NCBI GenBank assembly: GCA_017430945.1
Contig: JAFRMB010000182.1
Span: 1 to 29,330 of the forward strand
Source: Clostridia bacterium
GTDB lineage: Bacteria > Bacillota_A > Clostridia > Christensenellales > Aristaeellaceae
Direction: 5' to 3'
Length of the DNA stretch: 29,330 nucleotides
Part shown: piece by piece, positions 22,610 through 29,330 of the stretch
Numbering within the stretch: the stretch's first letter is position 1
How the letters are laid out: each line of letters begins with the position of its first letter
The notes under the pieces: model-generated
Told to the model about the DNA's origin: nothing
Seen by the model: only the letters and a program-made list of their open reading frames with translations
Databases searched by the model: none
Program-made: the position numbers and the translations under genes

Positions 22610-23242
22610 TCATTCCGCCGCTTCAGGCGCATCCAGCGGTCCATCCGCATCTTTTTCAGGCGCTTCAAAGGGCTCTTCCGGAGCGTCGTCCTCTTCGATG
22701 TCCTCGGGTTCATCCTCCGGAACGGGCATCGGTTCATCGCCTTCGTCAGATCCGGCGTCACTCACGTCTTCTTCGGTTTTCTCCAATTCTTCTTCGATCC
22801 TGTCCTCGGTCTTTTCGAGCATCCTGCGCTGCTGCTCGTCAAGTTCGGCATTCGCGCGCTGTTCGCGCTCAAAGCTGATGCCGGAAACATGCACATCGAC
22901 GCTGCGCACATCCAGACCGCTCATGGTCTCGATCGCCTTTTTGACGTTTTCCTGGATGCTTCTGGCAACATCCGGAACGGGCGAACCGTAATCGACCACG
23001 ATGGTGATGTCCACCGTCACCTTGTTGCCGTCAAGGTCGATCCGGACCCCTTTCGTGAAATTGCGCGTGTTCTTGCGGGAAAACATATCGGCAAAGCCGG
23101 CTGCAGGCGAACTCATGCTCGCGACGCCATCGACCTCAGTCGCGGCGAGGCCTGCGATGGTCGCCACCACCTCAGTCGCAAAGGATACCGTGCCGTCCGG
23201 ATTCTCATTCAGTTTGACATCAGAAGGATAGTTTTCGCTCAT
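22610..23242 (-). CDS. Asp23/Gls24-family envelope stress response protein with acidic tail
   Basis: A 210-residue protein. Residues about 15-125 are the Asp23 domain (VSFATEVVATIAGLAATEVDGVASM, VDITIVVDYGSPVPDVARSIQENVKKAIETMSGLDVRSVDVHVSGI). A short charged helix (about 127-150) and a roughly 60-residue Glu/Asp/Pro-rich tail follow; most family members are 110-150 residues. I chose the ATG at 23240-23242, which has GGAGG 8 bases upstream; the frame is open for another 108 codons upstream but that stretch runs through the promoter. Such proteins associate with the membrane through AmaP and respond to envelope or alkaline stress; relatives such as YqhY are tied to the fatty-acid gene cluster. 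It leads the amaP-nusB-xseAB block. Confidence 0.92.
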   Translation of the reverse strand: MSENYPSDVKLNENPDGTVSFATEVVATIAGLAATEVDGVASMSSPAAGFADMFSRKNTRNFTKGVRIDLDGNKVTVDITIVVDYGSPVPDVARSIQENVKKAIETMSGLDVRSVDVHVSGISFEREQRANAELDEQQRRMLEKTEDRIEEELEKTEEDVSDAGSDEGDEPMPVPEDEPEDIEEDDAPEEPFEAPEKDADGPLDAPEAAE

Positions 23243-23267
23243 GGTGCAGACCTCCTTTTCCAACATC

Positions 23268-23296
23268 ATTATAACAGATATTCCCGAAATACGCAA
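23268..23296 (-). promoter_or_regulatory. Promoter of the asp23-amaP-nusB block
   Basis: Minus strand TTGCGT (23291-23296), 17-base spacer, TATAAT (23268-23273) with a TG one base ahead of it (extended -10). Confidence 0.8.
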
Positions 23297-23304
23297 ACAC
23301 TTTG

Positions 23305-23320
23305 ATTCAAATGTTTGAAT
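23305..23320. promoter_or_regulatory. Inverted repeat upstream of the asp23 promoter
   Basis: ATTCAAA-TG-TTTGAAT is a perfect 7+7 inverted repeat beginning 8 bases upstream of the asp23 -35 box, a position suited to a transcription factor site. No regulator can be named. Confidence 0.4.
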
Positions 23321-23459
23321 GATTAACATATCTTCTTTCCACATATCCATCGGGAAGTTCCAAAGTCGCCGTCGCGACATCCATCGATCTTCTCGCCCTT
23401 GGGACACGCGGCCATCCCTGAGGATCGTGAAGGTGTCTGACCGCCACGCCGTGAGCTCC

Positions 23460-23490
23460 GCGGCATAGTGGGAAATGCTGCAGCTTTTTT
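23460..23490 (+). terminator. Terminator-like hairpin in the asp23-glgB spacer
   Basis: GCGGCAT (23460-23466) pairs with ATGCTGC (23475-23481, one wobble), followed after AGC by TTTTTT (23485-23490). The stretch 23321-23500 between the two divergent promoters has no convincing gene. A weak plus-strand promoter-like pair, TTGATT (23302-23307) and TAACAT (23324-23329) with a 16-base spacer, could give a small RNA of about 155 bases ending here. This is speculative. Confidence 0.3.
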
Positions 23491-23500
23491 CGCAAAACGA

Positions 23501-23530
23501 TTGCCACATTGATGATGATTGTGTTATAAT
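23501..23530 (+). promoter_or_regulatory. Promoter of the branching enzyme gene
   Basis: TTGCCA (23501-23506), 18-base spacer, TATAAT (23525-23530) with TG-n in front (extended -10). The leader to the TTG start at 23610 is about 73 bases. Confidence 0.75.
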
Positions 23531-23609
23531 GATAGCATCGGAATTAATCATGGGACCTGGGCACATTCAACTGCCCAACGGCCCCTTTGGATCAGTGGAG
23601 GTGTTACGC

Positions 23610-25634
23610 TTGAAGAAAGCCCCAAAGATGGCGGATTACAAGATAATGTCCATCGACCCGTGGCTGAAGCCCTACTACAACGACATCGCTCTGCGCATGA
23701 ACCGCCACGCCGAGACCCGCAGGCTGCTGCTTGGAGACAAGGCGGATCTTTCGTCGTTCGCCAACGGTTATATGTATTTCGGGTTCTCGCGCACGGAGAA
23801 CGGCTGGGTCTATCGCGAGTGGGCTCCCGGTGCGGACGCCATCCATCTGATCGGCGATTTCAACGGCTGGGATCGATCCTCTCACCCCCTCAAGCGCATC
23901 GATGGCGGCGTATGGGAGATCGAGCTGTCCGGCGCTGACACGCTCAGGCACGGACAACGCGTGAAGATCCAGGTCACGAAGAACGGCAGGACCTCAGATC
24001 ACATCCCCGCATATATCCACCGCGTGGTACAAAACAAGCAGACCAACCTTTTCGACGGCCAGATCTGGGCGCCAGACAAGCCCTTCCAATGGACGGACGG
24101 CGGCTATGGCAAGCGGAAGGTCTCACCGCTGTTCATCTACGAGGCCCACATCGGCATGGCTCAGGAGAAAGAGGGCATCGGGACCTATCGCGAATTCGCG
24201 GACTTCAATCTTCAGTATATCCACGATCTCGGCTATAACACCGTTCAGCTGATGGCCATACAGGAGCATTCTTATTACGCTTCCTTCGGCTACCAGGTCT
24301 CGAACTTTTTTGCTGCTTCCTCATGGTACGGCGAACCCGAGGATCTGAAATACCTCATCAACAAGGCGCACGAGCTCGGCATGTTCGTGCTGTTGGACGT
24401 GGTGCATTCACACGCATCCGACAATGCAACGGACGGCCTGAACATGCTCGACGGCACCGATGACCAGTACTTTATCGGCGGCCCCAGAGGCTGGCATCCC
24501 GCTTGGGGCACGCGCCTGTTCAACTACGGCAAACACGAAGTGCTCCACTTCCTGCTCTCAAACCTAAAGTATTGGCTCGAGGAGTATCACTTTGACGGTT
24601 TCCGTTTCGACGGTGTGACATCCATGATCTATCAGGACCACGGGCTGGGGACCGCCTTCGCCGATTACTCCCAGTACTTCGGCCTGAATACCAACGTGGA
24701 CGCCCTGACCTATCTCCAGCTCGCAAACGAACTCATCCACTCGGTGAATCCCTTTGCCGTGACCATCGCCGAGGAGATGAGCGGCATGCCCGGCATGTGC
24801 GTCCCGATCCGTTCCGGCGGCATCGGTTTCGACTACCGGCTTTCCATGGGCATCCCGGACTTCTGGATCAAGCTTTTGAAGGAATACAGGGATGACAACT
24901 GGGATATGTTCAAGCTCTGGTATGAGCTCACCACCCGCCGGCCTCAGGAAAAGAACGTCGGCTATTGTGAGTCCCACGACCAGGCGCTGGTCGGCGACAA
25001 GACCATATTCTTCCGAATGGCGGATGCGGAAATGTATGTGGGCATGGATAAGATCTACCACTCCCCCGTCATCGATCGCGCCATCGCGCTCCACAAACTC
25101 ATCCGCTTCGTTACGCTCACGCTCGGCAGCGACGGTTATCTCAACTTCATGGGCAACGAGTTCGGCCACCCCGAGTGGATCGATTTCCCCCGCGAGGGCA
25201 ACGGCTGGAGCTTCAAGTATGCGCGCAGGCAGTGGTCTCTTGTCGAAAACGGCTATCTGAAGTACGAATGGCTGGAAAACTTTGACAAGGCCATGCTGAA
25301 GTTCGCACGCAAGTACCGCGTGCTCAACAAAAAGGATACCGCCAGCCTCTGGATCGACCAGCCGAACAAGATCATCGCGTTCTCCAAGGGCGAACTGGTC
25401 TACGTGTTCAATTTCGATCCCGAGCACTCGCCCACAGATTTCTTCCTGCCCGTACACTCCGTGGGTGACGGAGCATATCAGGTGATCTTCTCGACCGACG
25501 ACATTGCCTTCGGCGGCATGGATCGCATCAGCAAGCAGTATATCTATCATACCCGTAACAACGACAGGAAGGGCATCGGCTTCGAGATCTACATCCCCTG
25601 CCGCACCGCCATCGTATTCAAAAAGGTCGACTGA
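23610..25634 (+). CDS. glgB: 1,4-alpha-glucan branching enzyme, eukaryote-like GH13 type
   Basis: A 674-residue enzyme that makes alpha-1,6 branches in glycogen. Residues about 55-150 are a CBM48 domain (YREWAPGADAIHLIGDFNGWD). In the catalytic barrel, DVVHSHAS (263-270), FRFDGVTSM with nucleophile Asp334, AEEMSGMPG with acid/base Glu388, and SHDQALVGDK with Asp457 are all intact. The wording SFGYQVSNFFAASS, AEEMSGMP and SHDQALVGDKT is that of plant/animal-type branching enzymes (subfamily GH13_8), which differs from typical bacterial GlgB and also occurs in some gut anaerobes. The start is TTG (23610), 8 bases after GGAGG; no nearer ATG has a site. No other glycogen gene is in the window. 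The stop overlaps the next ATG by one base. Confidence 0.93.
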   Translation: MKKAPKMADYKIMSIDPWLKPYYNDIALRMNRHAETRRLLLGDKADLSSFANGYMYFGFSRTENGWVYREWAPGADAIHLIGDFNGWDRSSHPLKRIDGGVWEIELSGADTLRHGQRVKIQVTKNGRTSDHIPAYIHRVVQNKQTNLFDGQIWAPDKPFQWTDGGYGKRKVSPLFIYEAHIGMAQEKEGIGTYREFADFNLQYIHDLGYNTVQLMAIQEHSYYASFGYQVSNFFAASSWYGEPEDLKYLINKAHELGMFVLLDVVHSHASDNATDGLNMLDGTDDQYFIGGPRGWHPAWGTRLFNYGKHEVLHFLLSNLKYWLEEYHFDGFRFDGVTSMIYQDHGLGTAFADYSQYFGLNTNVDALTYLQLANELIHSVNPFAVTIAEEMSGMPGMCVPIRSGGIGFDYRLSMGIPDFWIKLLKEYRDDNWDMFKLWYELTTRRPQEKNVGYCESHDQALVGDKTIFFRMADAEMYVGMDKIYHSPVIDRAIALHKLIRFVTLTLGSDGYLNFMGNEFGHPEWIDFPREGNGWSFKYARRQWSLVENGYLKYEWLENFDKAMLKFARKYRVLNKKDTASLWIDQPNKIIAFSKGELVYVFNFDPEHSPTDFFLPVHSVGDGAYQVIFSTDDIAFGGMDRISKQYIYHTRNNDRKGIGFEIYIPCRTAIVFKKVD

Positions 25635-26758
25635 TGATGGGCGGTATGAATAAAAACGGGCGACTCCCCACACTCATCCTGGTCGCTGCGCTGGCCGTAT
25701 GTCTGCTCGCTTTCGGCACGAGCATCGCCGACACCCTGAAAAAGGGCAGCAGCGCCGACGACATCCGGACCATGCAGCTCAGGCTCCAGGAGCTGGGCTA
25801 CATGACCGGCAAGGCCGACGGCTCGTTCAATGAAAAGACGCAGGATGCGATCCGCATCTTCAAGGGGCAGGAAGGACTGCCCTATGACAGCGTGGCGGAC
25901 GACGAGATGCAGGCGCTGCTGTATGATGAGGAGGCTCCGTCCTGTCAGGCTTTCGACTACACCCTTCTGTCTGAAAACGTAGAGGCTTACTATTTTGACA
26001 GTGAGACGGACAATTGGGTGTGGGAGAGCAGCGCCAACTATCTGGACGATGAAAGCTGGCCAAGGGATCATACGCCGGGAGAACCCTACGCTGCAATGGG
26101 CATCTATGCCACAGGGAATTCGCGCGGAACGAAAAACAGGATCACATGGCGATTCTACTGTTTTGATGAGACGGCGTTCAAGCCGACCAGGCTGACGATC
26201 TCGTTCCCCGATGGGCGCAGCTACAGCGCAGCCATTCGAAAACCAAACCTCAGGACCACGCAGTTCATCGACGCATTGGGCTGTTGCACGCAGGTCTCCG
26301 CAGCATTGGGGAGCCGTGGACGTGAGATCCTGTTCGCCGTCGCGTACATGACAGAGGACGAACTTGAGCAGTTGGATATCATGCTGTCGGACGGCGACCG
26401 AGCGATGCGCCTGGATCCCTTCGAAGCAAACATCAGCTACAATCCTTTCATCTACGATCTGCGCGCATTTGCGCAGGCATGGCGCGATTCGGGCGGCTTC
26501 GCAGCGCAGATGGCAGGTGACGACAAAACATCTGTCTCTTTCAGGATCGAGGCAACGCCGGCGCCTGTCAATGATGTCGATGACAGCAAAACAGCATCTG
26601 AGCAGTCTGGAGCGAAGTCGACCGGAACTGAAGAAGTGACGGACGTCGCGCAGGACACATCGATCGATGGCGAGGCAACGAATAAGCCGGAAGCCGGTGT
26701 TATCGACGGCGAAGCAGAGGCTCCGACAGAAGATGTCGATCCAGACGCAGTGCAATGA
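25634..26758 (+). CDS. Secreted or membrane-anchored protein with a peptidoglycan-binding domain
   Basis: A 374-residue protein. Residues about 11-32 form a signal peptide or membrane anchor (LPTLILVAALAVCLLAFGTS). Residues about 36-97 are a PG_binding_1 domain (SADDIRTMQLRLQELGYMTGKADGSFNEKTQDAIRIFK), the three-helix fold that binds cell-wall peptidoglycan. Residues about 105-310 form a domain I do not recognise (aromatic-rich, with TWRFYCFDETAFKPTRLTI and VAYMTEDELEQLDIML), and residues about 310-374 are an acidic, Thr/Ala/Glu-rich tail. No catalytic wall-hydrolase motif is visible. ATG 25634 overlaps the branching-enzyme stop (TGATG); ATGs at 25637 and 25646 are alternatives. The link to glycogen metabolism is positional only. 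Confidence 0.8.
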   Translation: MMGGMNKNGRLPTLILVAALAVCLLAFGTSIADTLKKGSSADDIRTMQLRLQELGYMTGKADGSFNEKTQDAIRIFKGQEGLPYDSVADDEMQALLYDEEAPSCQAFDYTLLSENVEAYYFDSETDNWVWESSANYLDDESWPRDHTPGEPYAAMGIYATGNSRGTKNRITWRFYCFDETAFKPTRLTISFPDGRSYSAAIRKPNLRTTQFIDALGCCTQVSAALGSRGREILFAVAYMTEDELEQLDIMLSDGDRAMRLDPFEANISYNPFIYDLRAFAQAWRDSGGFAAQMAGDDKTSVSFRIEATPAPVNDVDDSKTASEQSGAKSTGTEEVTDVAQDTSIDGEATNKPEAGVIDGEAEAPTEDVDPDAVQ

Positions 26759-26780
26759 ACAACAACAGGCCAAATCTAAA

Positions 26781-26807
26781 GCCGGGACGGCAAACTGCCG
26801 TCCCGGC
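26781..26807. terminator. Bidirectional terminator between convergent genes
   Basis: A perfect 11-bp GC-rich stem GCCGGGACGGC/GCCGTCCCGGC with a 5-base loop. Minus-strand tail TTTAGATTT, plus-strand tail TCCTTGT. It lies 15 bases past the gpmI stop and 22 past the stop of the wall-binding protein. The T-tracts are modest on both sides. Confidence 0.8.
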
Positions 26808-26822
26808 TCCTTGTCATATCAC

Positions 26823-28382
26823 TCAGTCCTCGATCAGGCTCTGTCCGGTCATCTCTGCCGGTTTTTCAACACCCATCAGATCCAGCATGGTCGGGCAAAG
26901 ATCGCAGAGTTTGCCGCCCTCTTTGCGAAGCGTATGCTTGGGATGCTCGGGATCGATGACGATCACCGGGACCGGGTTGGTGGTGTGAGCGGTGAAGGGA
27001 CCGCCGGAAACGGGGTCGATCATCATGTCGGCATTGCCGTGGTCGGCGGTGATGACCACCTTGCCGCCCTGAGCGACGAGCGCATCGACGATGCGCCCCA
27101 CGCAGCTGTCAACCGTGCGAACGGCCTTCTTGGCCGCTTCCATGACGCCTGTGTGTCCGACCATATCGCAGTTTGCGAAGTTCAGGATGATGACGTCATA
27201 CTTCTTCTCATCGATGCATTTGAGCACTGCGTCGGTGACCTCATAGGCACTCATTTCCGGCTTGAGATCGAAGGTGGGCACTTCCTCAGCCGAAGGGCTC
27301 GGGACCAGGATGCGGTCTTCGCCGTCGAACACGCGCTCTTCTCCGCCATTGAAGAAGAAGGTGACGTGGGCGTACTTTTGCGTTTCCGCGATGCGCAGTT
27401 GCTTCTTGCCCAGCTTACTCAGGTATTCACCCATCGTCATGGTCAGGCTCTCGGGCGGATAGGCGATCTGCACGTTGGGCATGGTCGCATCGTACTGGCA
27501 CATGCAGATATAGGTCAACGGGAAGAAGCCGTGCTTCCGCTCGAATCCCTTGAAATCCGGATCGACGTAGGCGCGTGTGATCTCACGAGCGCGGTCGGGA
27601 CGGAAGTTGAAGAAGATCACCGAATCGTTCGCCTTGATGGTCCCCTCAGGGTCGATCACGGTGGGCAGCATGAACTCGTCGGTCAGATGCTTGCCGGTCT
27701 CGTCGATCACCTTGTAGGAATCCAGTATGGCCTGGACGGGATCCTCTGCCCGGATGCCCTCGGCGCAGACCATGGCGTTGTATGCCTTCTCTACGCGTTC
27801 CCAGGCAAAGTCGCGGTCCATCGCATACAGCCTTCCCATCACGGTGGCGACCTTGCCCGTGCCGATCTCCTTCATTTTTGCGACGAGGTCCCGCACGTAT
27901 TCCCAGCCGGAATCCGGCGGCACATCGCGCCCGTCGAGCAGGCAGTGCACATAGACCTTGTCAAGGCCGTGACGCTTGGCCATCTCCAGGATGCAGTAGA
28001 GATGCTCCGTGTGGGAATGCACGCCGCCCGGCGACACAAGGCCGATCAGATGCAGCGCGCTGTCGTTCTTCTTCGCATTCTCCATGGCGGAGAGCATGGC
28101 TTTGTTTTCAAAGAACACGCCGTCATGGATATCCTTGGTGATCTTCACCAGCATCTGGTAGACCACACGGCCCGCGCCGATGTTGGTGTGCCCGACCTCG
28201 GAGTTCCCCATCTGACCGTCAGGCAGTCCGACATCCAGGCCTGACGCGCCGATCGAGGTATAGCAATACTTCTCCTTAAGGGCGTCGATGACCGGCGTAC
28301 CGGCCGCTACGATGGCATTGGATTCGGGATCGTTCTTGCCGATGCCGAACCCGTCCAGGATCAAAAGTGCGGTCGTGCTCAT
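26823..28382 (-). CDS. gpmI: 2,3-bisphosphoglycerate-independent phosphoglycerate mutase
   Basis: A 519-residue manganese-dependent enzyme of the alkaline phosphatase fold that interconverts 3- and 2-phosphoglycerate. LLILDGFG (7-14) holds the first metal-binding Asp10; GNSEVGHTNIGAGR (59-72) holds the catalytic Ser61; FFNFRPDRARE and TADHGNADMM are the other metal and substrate blocks. The length is normal. The ATG overlaps the tpiA stop by one base (TGATG), so the two are translationally coupled. It is the last gene of the pgk-tpiA-gpmI series visible here; no eno follows, as the terminator at 26781 closes the unit. Confidence 0.97.
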   Translation of the reverse strand: MSTTALLILDGFGIGKNDPESNAIVAAGTPVIDALKEKYCYTSIGASGLDVGLPDGQMGNSEVGHTNIGAGRVVYQMLVKITKDIHDGVFFENKAMLSAMENAKKNDSALHLIGLVSPGGVHSHTEHLYCILEMAKRHGLDKVYVHCLLDGRDVPPDSGWEYVRDLVAKMKEIGTGKVATVMGRLYAMDRDFAWERVEKAYNAMVCAEGIRAEDPVQAILDSYKVIDETGKHLTDEFMLPTVIDPEGTIKANDSVIFFNFRPDRAREITRAYVDPDFKGFERKHGFFPLTYICMCQYDATMPNVQIAYPPESLTMTMGEYLSKLGKKQLRIAETQKYAHVTFFFNGGEERVFDGEDRILVPSPSAEEVPTFDLKPEMSAYEVTDAVLKCIDEKKYDVIILNFANCDMVGHTGVMEAAKKAVRTVDSCVGRIVDALVAQGGKVVITADHGNADMMIDPVSGGPFTAHTTNPVPVIVIDPEHPKHTLRKEGGKLCDLCPTMLDLMGVEKPAEMTGQSLIED

Positions 28383-29128
28383 CAGAAGTTCACCACCTGC
28401 GCGAAGTCCGCCGCCTTCAGGCTCGCGCCGCCGATCAGGCCGCCGTCGATCTCAGGCTGCGCCATCAGGCCCTTCACATTGGAACCCTTCATGCTTCCGC
28501 CGTACTGGATGCGGATCTTGTTCGCGGCGCGCTTGCCGAACTTTGCGGCGATGGCCTGGCGGATCACGCCGATGGTCTCGTTCGCCTGCTCATCCGTGGC
28601 AGTCAGGCCGGTGCCGATGGCCCAAACGGGCTCGTAGGCGATCACGACGTTCTCCAGGTCGTTGGCGGTCAGGCCGTGCAGCGCCATCTGGGTCTGATAG
28701 GTGACGATCATGTCGGTGTAGCCGGCTTCGCGCTCGTCCTTCATCTCGCCGACGCACACGATGGCCTTCAGGCCGGCCTTCACGGCGGCGACGGGGCGCA
28801 GGTTGACGGTCTTGTCGGTCTCGCCGAAATACTGGCGGCGCTCGGAGTGGCCGATGATGACGTACTCGCAGCCAGCGGCCTTGAGCATGTCGGCGCTCAG
28901 CTCGCCGGTGTAGGCGCCGGAGGCCTTGAAGTGAACGTTCTGAGCACCCAGCTTGATGTTGGTGCCCTCGATCACGGGCTTGACGGCGGCGAAGTTCACG
29001 GCAGGGGTGCAGACGACGACGTCACACTTGGCGTCCTTGACCAGCGGAATCAGGTCTTTAACCAGCTGGGCGGCCTCCTCCGGGGTCTTGTTCATCTTCC
29101 AGTTGCCGGCGATAATGGGCTTGCGCAT
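28382..29128 (-). CDS. tpiA: Triosephosphate isomerase
   Basis: A 248-residue TIM barrel that interconverts dihydroxyacetone phosphate and glyceraldehyde 3-phosphate. Catalytic residues are all present: Asn9 and Lys11 in GNWKMNK, His94 in IIGHSERR, and Glu166 in AYEPVWAIGTG; the phosphate-binding RIQYGGSM and GGLIGGASL blocks follow. The ATG at 29126-29128 has GGAGGAG 7 bases upstream; an in-frame extension of 15 residues is unsupported. It lies 117 bases after pgk and overlaps gpmI by one base. Confidence 0.98.
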   Translation of the reverse strand: MRKPIIAGNWKMNKTPEEAAQLVKDLIPLVKDAKCDVVVCTPAVNFAAVKPVIEGTNIKLGAQNVHFKASGAYTGELSADMLKAAGCEYVIIGHSERRQYFGETDKTVNLRPVAAVKAGLKAIVCVGEMKDEREAGYTDMIVTYQTQMALHGLTANDLENVVIAYEPVWAIGTGLTATDEQANETIGVIRQAIAAKFGKRAANKIRIQYGGSMKGSNVKGLMAQPEIDGGLIGGASLKAADFAQVVNF

Positions 29129-29168
29129 GGGAATCTCCTCCTGTACTGTGTTGATGATGGTATTACAA

Positions 29169-29233
29169 GACATCCGCGCCTGGGGGATGTCCGGTAAACA
29201 GACATGCCGTGGGCGGGACTTGCGCCCCGCCCA
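29169..29233. other. Two hairpins in the pgk-tpiA spacer
   Basis: TGGGCGGG/CCCGCCCA (29210-29217 with 29226-29233, 8-base loop) and GACATCC/GGATGTC (29169-29175 with 29185-29191) can each form a stem. Neither has a following T-run on the minus strand, so termination is unlikely; mRNA stabilisation or processing between pgk and tpiA is possible. Confidence 0.45.
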
Positions 29234-29245
29234 GGGATGAATGGC

Positions 29246-29330
29246 TTATTCCTTGTCCTTCAGGCAGGCGACGCCGGGCAGCACCTTGCCCTCGAGGAAC
29301 TCAAGGCTCGCGCCGCCGCCGGTGGAGATG
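29246..29330 (-). CDS. pgk: Phosphoglycerate kinase, C-terminal end
   Basis: Only the last 27 codons and the TAA stop (29246-29248) are in the window; the gene continues beyond base 29330. The translation begins [15 protein letters not shown] and ends KDKE, the conserved C-terminus of phosphoglycerate kinase, including the Gly-rich STGGGASLE loop near the nucleotide site. Pgk makes ATP from 1,3-bisphosphoglycerate. Its place just ahead of tpiA and gpmI matches the common Firmicutes glycolytic operon gap-pgk-tpiA-gpmI. Confidence 0.95.
   Translation of the reverse strand, partial: ISTGGGASLEFLEGKVLPGVACLKDKE

Noticed and set aside
20927..23305. A 792-codon open frame on the plus strand across nusB, amaP and asp23
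   Set aside because: It is antisense to three genes with clear family motifs and good ribosome sites, is rich in Arg/His/Asp as expected of a mirror frame, and has no ribosome site or recognisable domain.
26667..28244. A 525-codon open frame on the plus strand across gpmI
   Set aside because: Antisense to gpmI, overlaps the wall-binding protein gene and a terminator, and has no recognisable domain.
1..29330. CRISPR arrays, tRNA/rRNA genes, insertion sequences, prophage or integrase
   Set aside because: No regularly spaced repeats, tRNA-like CCA/GTTCGA cloverleaf stretches, transposase or integrase motifs were seen in either strand.

Overview
The window looks like chromosomal housekeeping DNA from a moderately GC-rich anaerobic member of the Bacillota, class Clostridia. 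The evidence is: a clostridial-style start to ribosomal protein L13; the Firmicutes cluster asp23-nusB-xseAB-ispA-dxs-tlyA-nadK-argR-recN; strong GGAGG-type ribosome binding sites with frequent GTG/TTG starts; sigma-A-like promoters; and anaerobe genes (anaerobic ribonucleotide reductase activase, an oxygen/NO-reducing flavodiiron protein). An order such as Christensenellales is possible but cannot be shown from this sequence. No rRNA, tRNA, insertion sequence, prophage or CRISPR array was seen.

Layout. 1-1145: start of rplM (minus) with promoter and leader, then a minus-strand pair encoding a small P-loop protein and a tiny membrane protein. 1303-2218: a TtcA-like PP-loop tRNA thiolase (plus). 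2265-4658: a ROK-family repressor and a Cof-type HAD phosphatase (minus). 4738-6602: a minus-strand unit encoding a secreted barnase-type RNase, its barstar inhibitor and the purine nucleoside phosphorylase DeoD. 6720-8690: a 614-residue flavodiiron protein carrying flavodoxin, flavin-reductase-like and short rubredoxin domains (plus). 8692-11437: a minus-strand unit rpiR-like, baiN-like, nrdG. 11563-12529: udk (plus) with a long leader and a 44-bp perfect palindromic terminator shared with recN.

12556-23296 is a minus-strand block: asp23, amaP, nusB, xseA, xseB, ispA, dxs, tlyA, then (after an internal promoter and a terminator-like hairpin) nadK, argR, recN. Several junctions overlap by ATGA. 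It joins envelope-associated Asp23 proteins, transcription antitermination, exonuclease VII, isoprenoid precursor synthesis, rRNA methylation, NADP supply, arginine regulation and DNA repair. 23501-26758: a plus-strand pair, a eukaryote-like glycogen branching enzyme and a secreted peptidoglycan-binding-domain protein. 26781-29330: the glycolytic genes gpmI, tpiA and the 3' end of pgk (minus).

The most distinctive points are the apparent barnase-barstar-deoD operon, which could link extracellular RNA breakdown to nucleoside salvage; the unusual domain set of the flavodiiron protein, including a closely spaced rubredoxin centre; the uncharacterised P-loop/membrane protein pair; and the probable attenuator-like element ahead of nadK-argR-recN. 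I saw no clear sign of a wholly new defence or mobile system.
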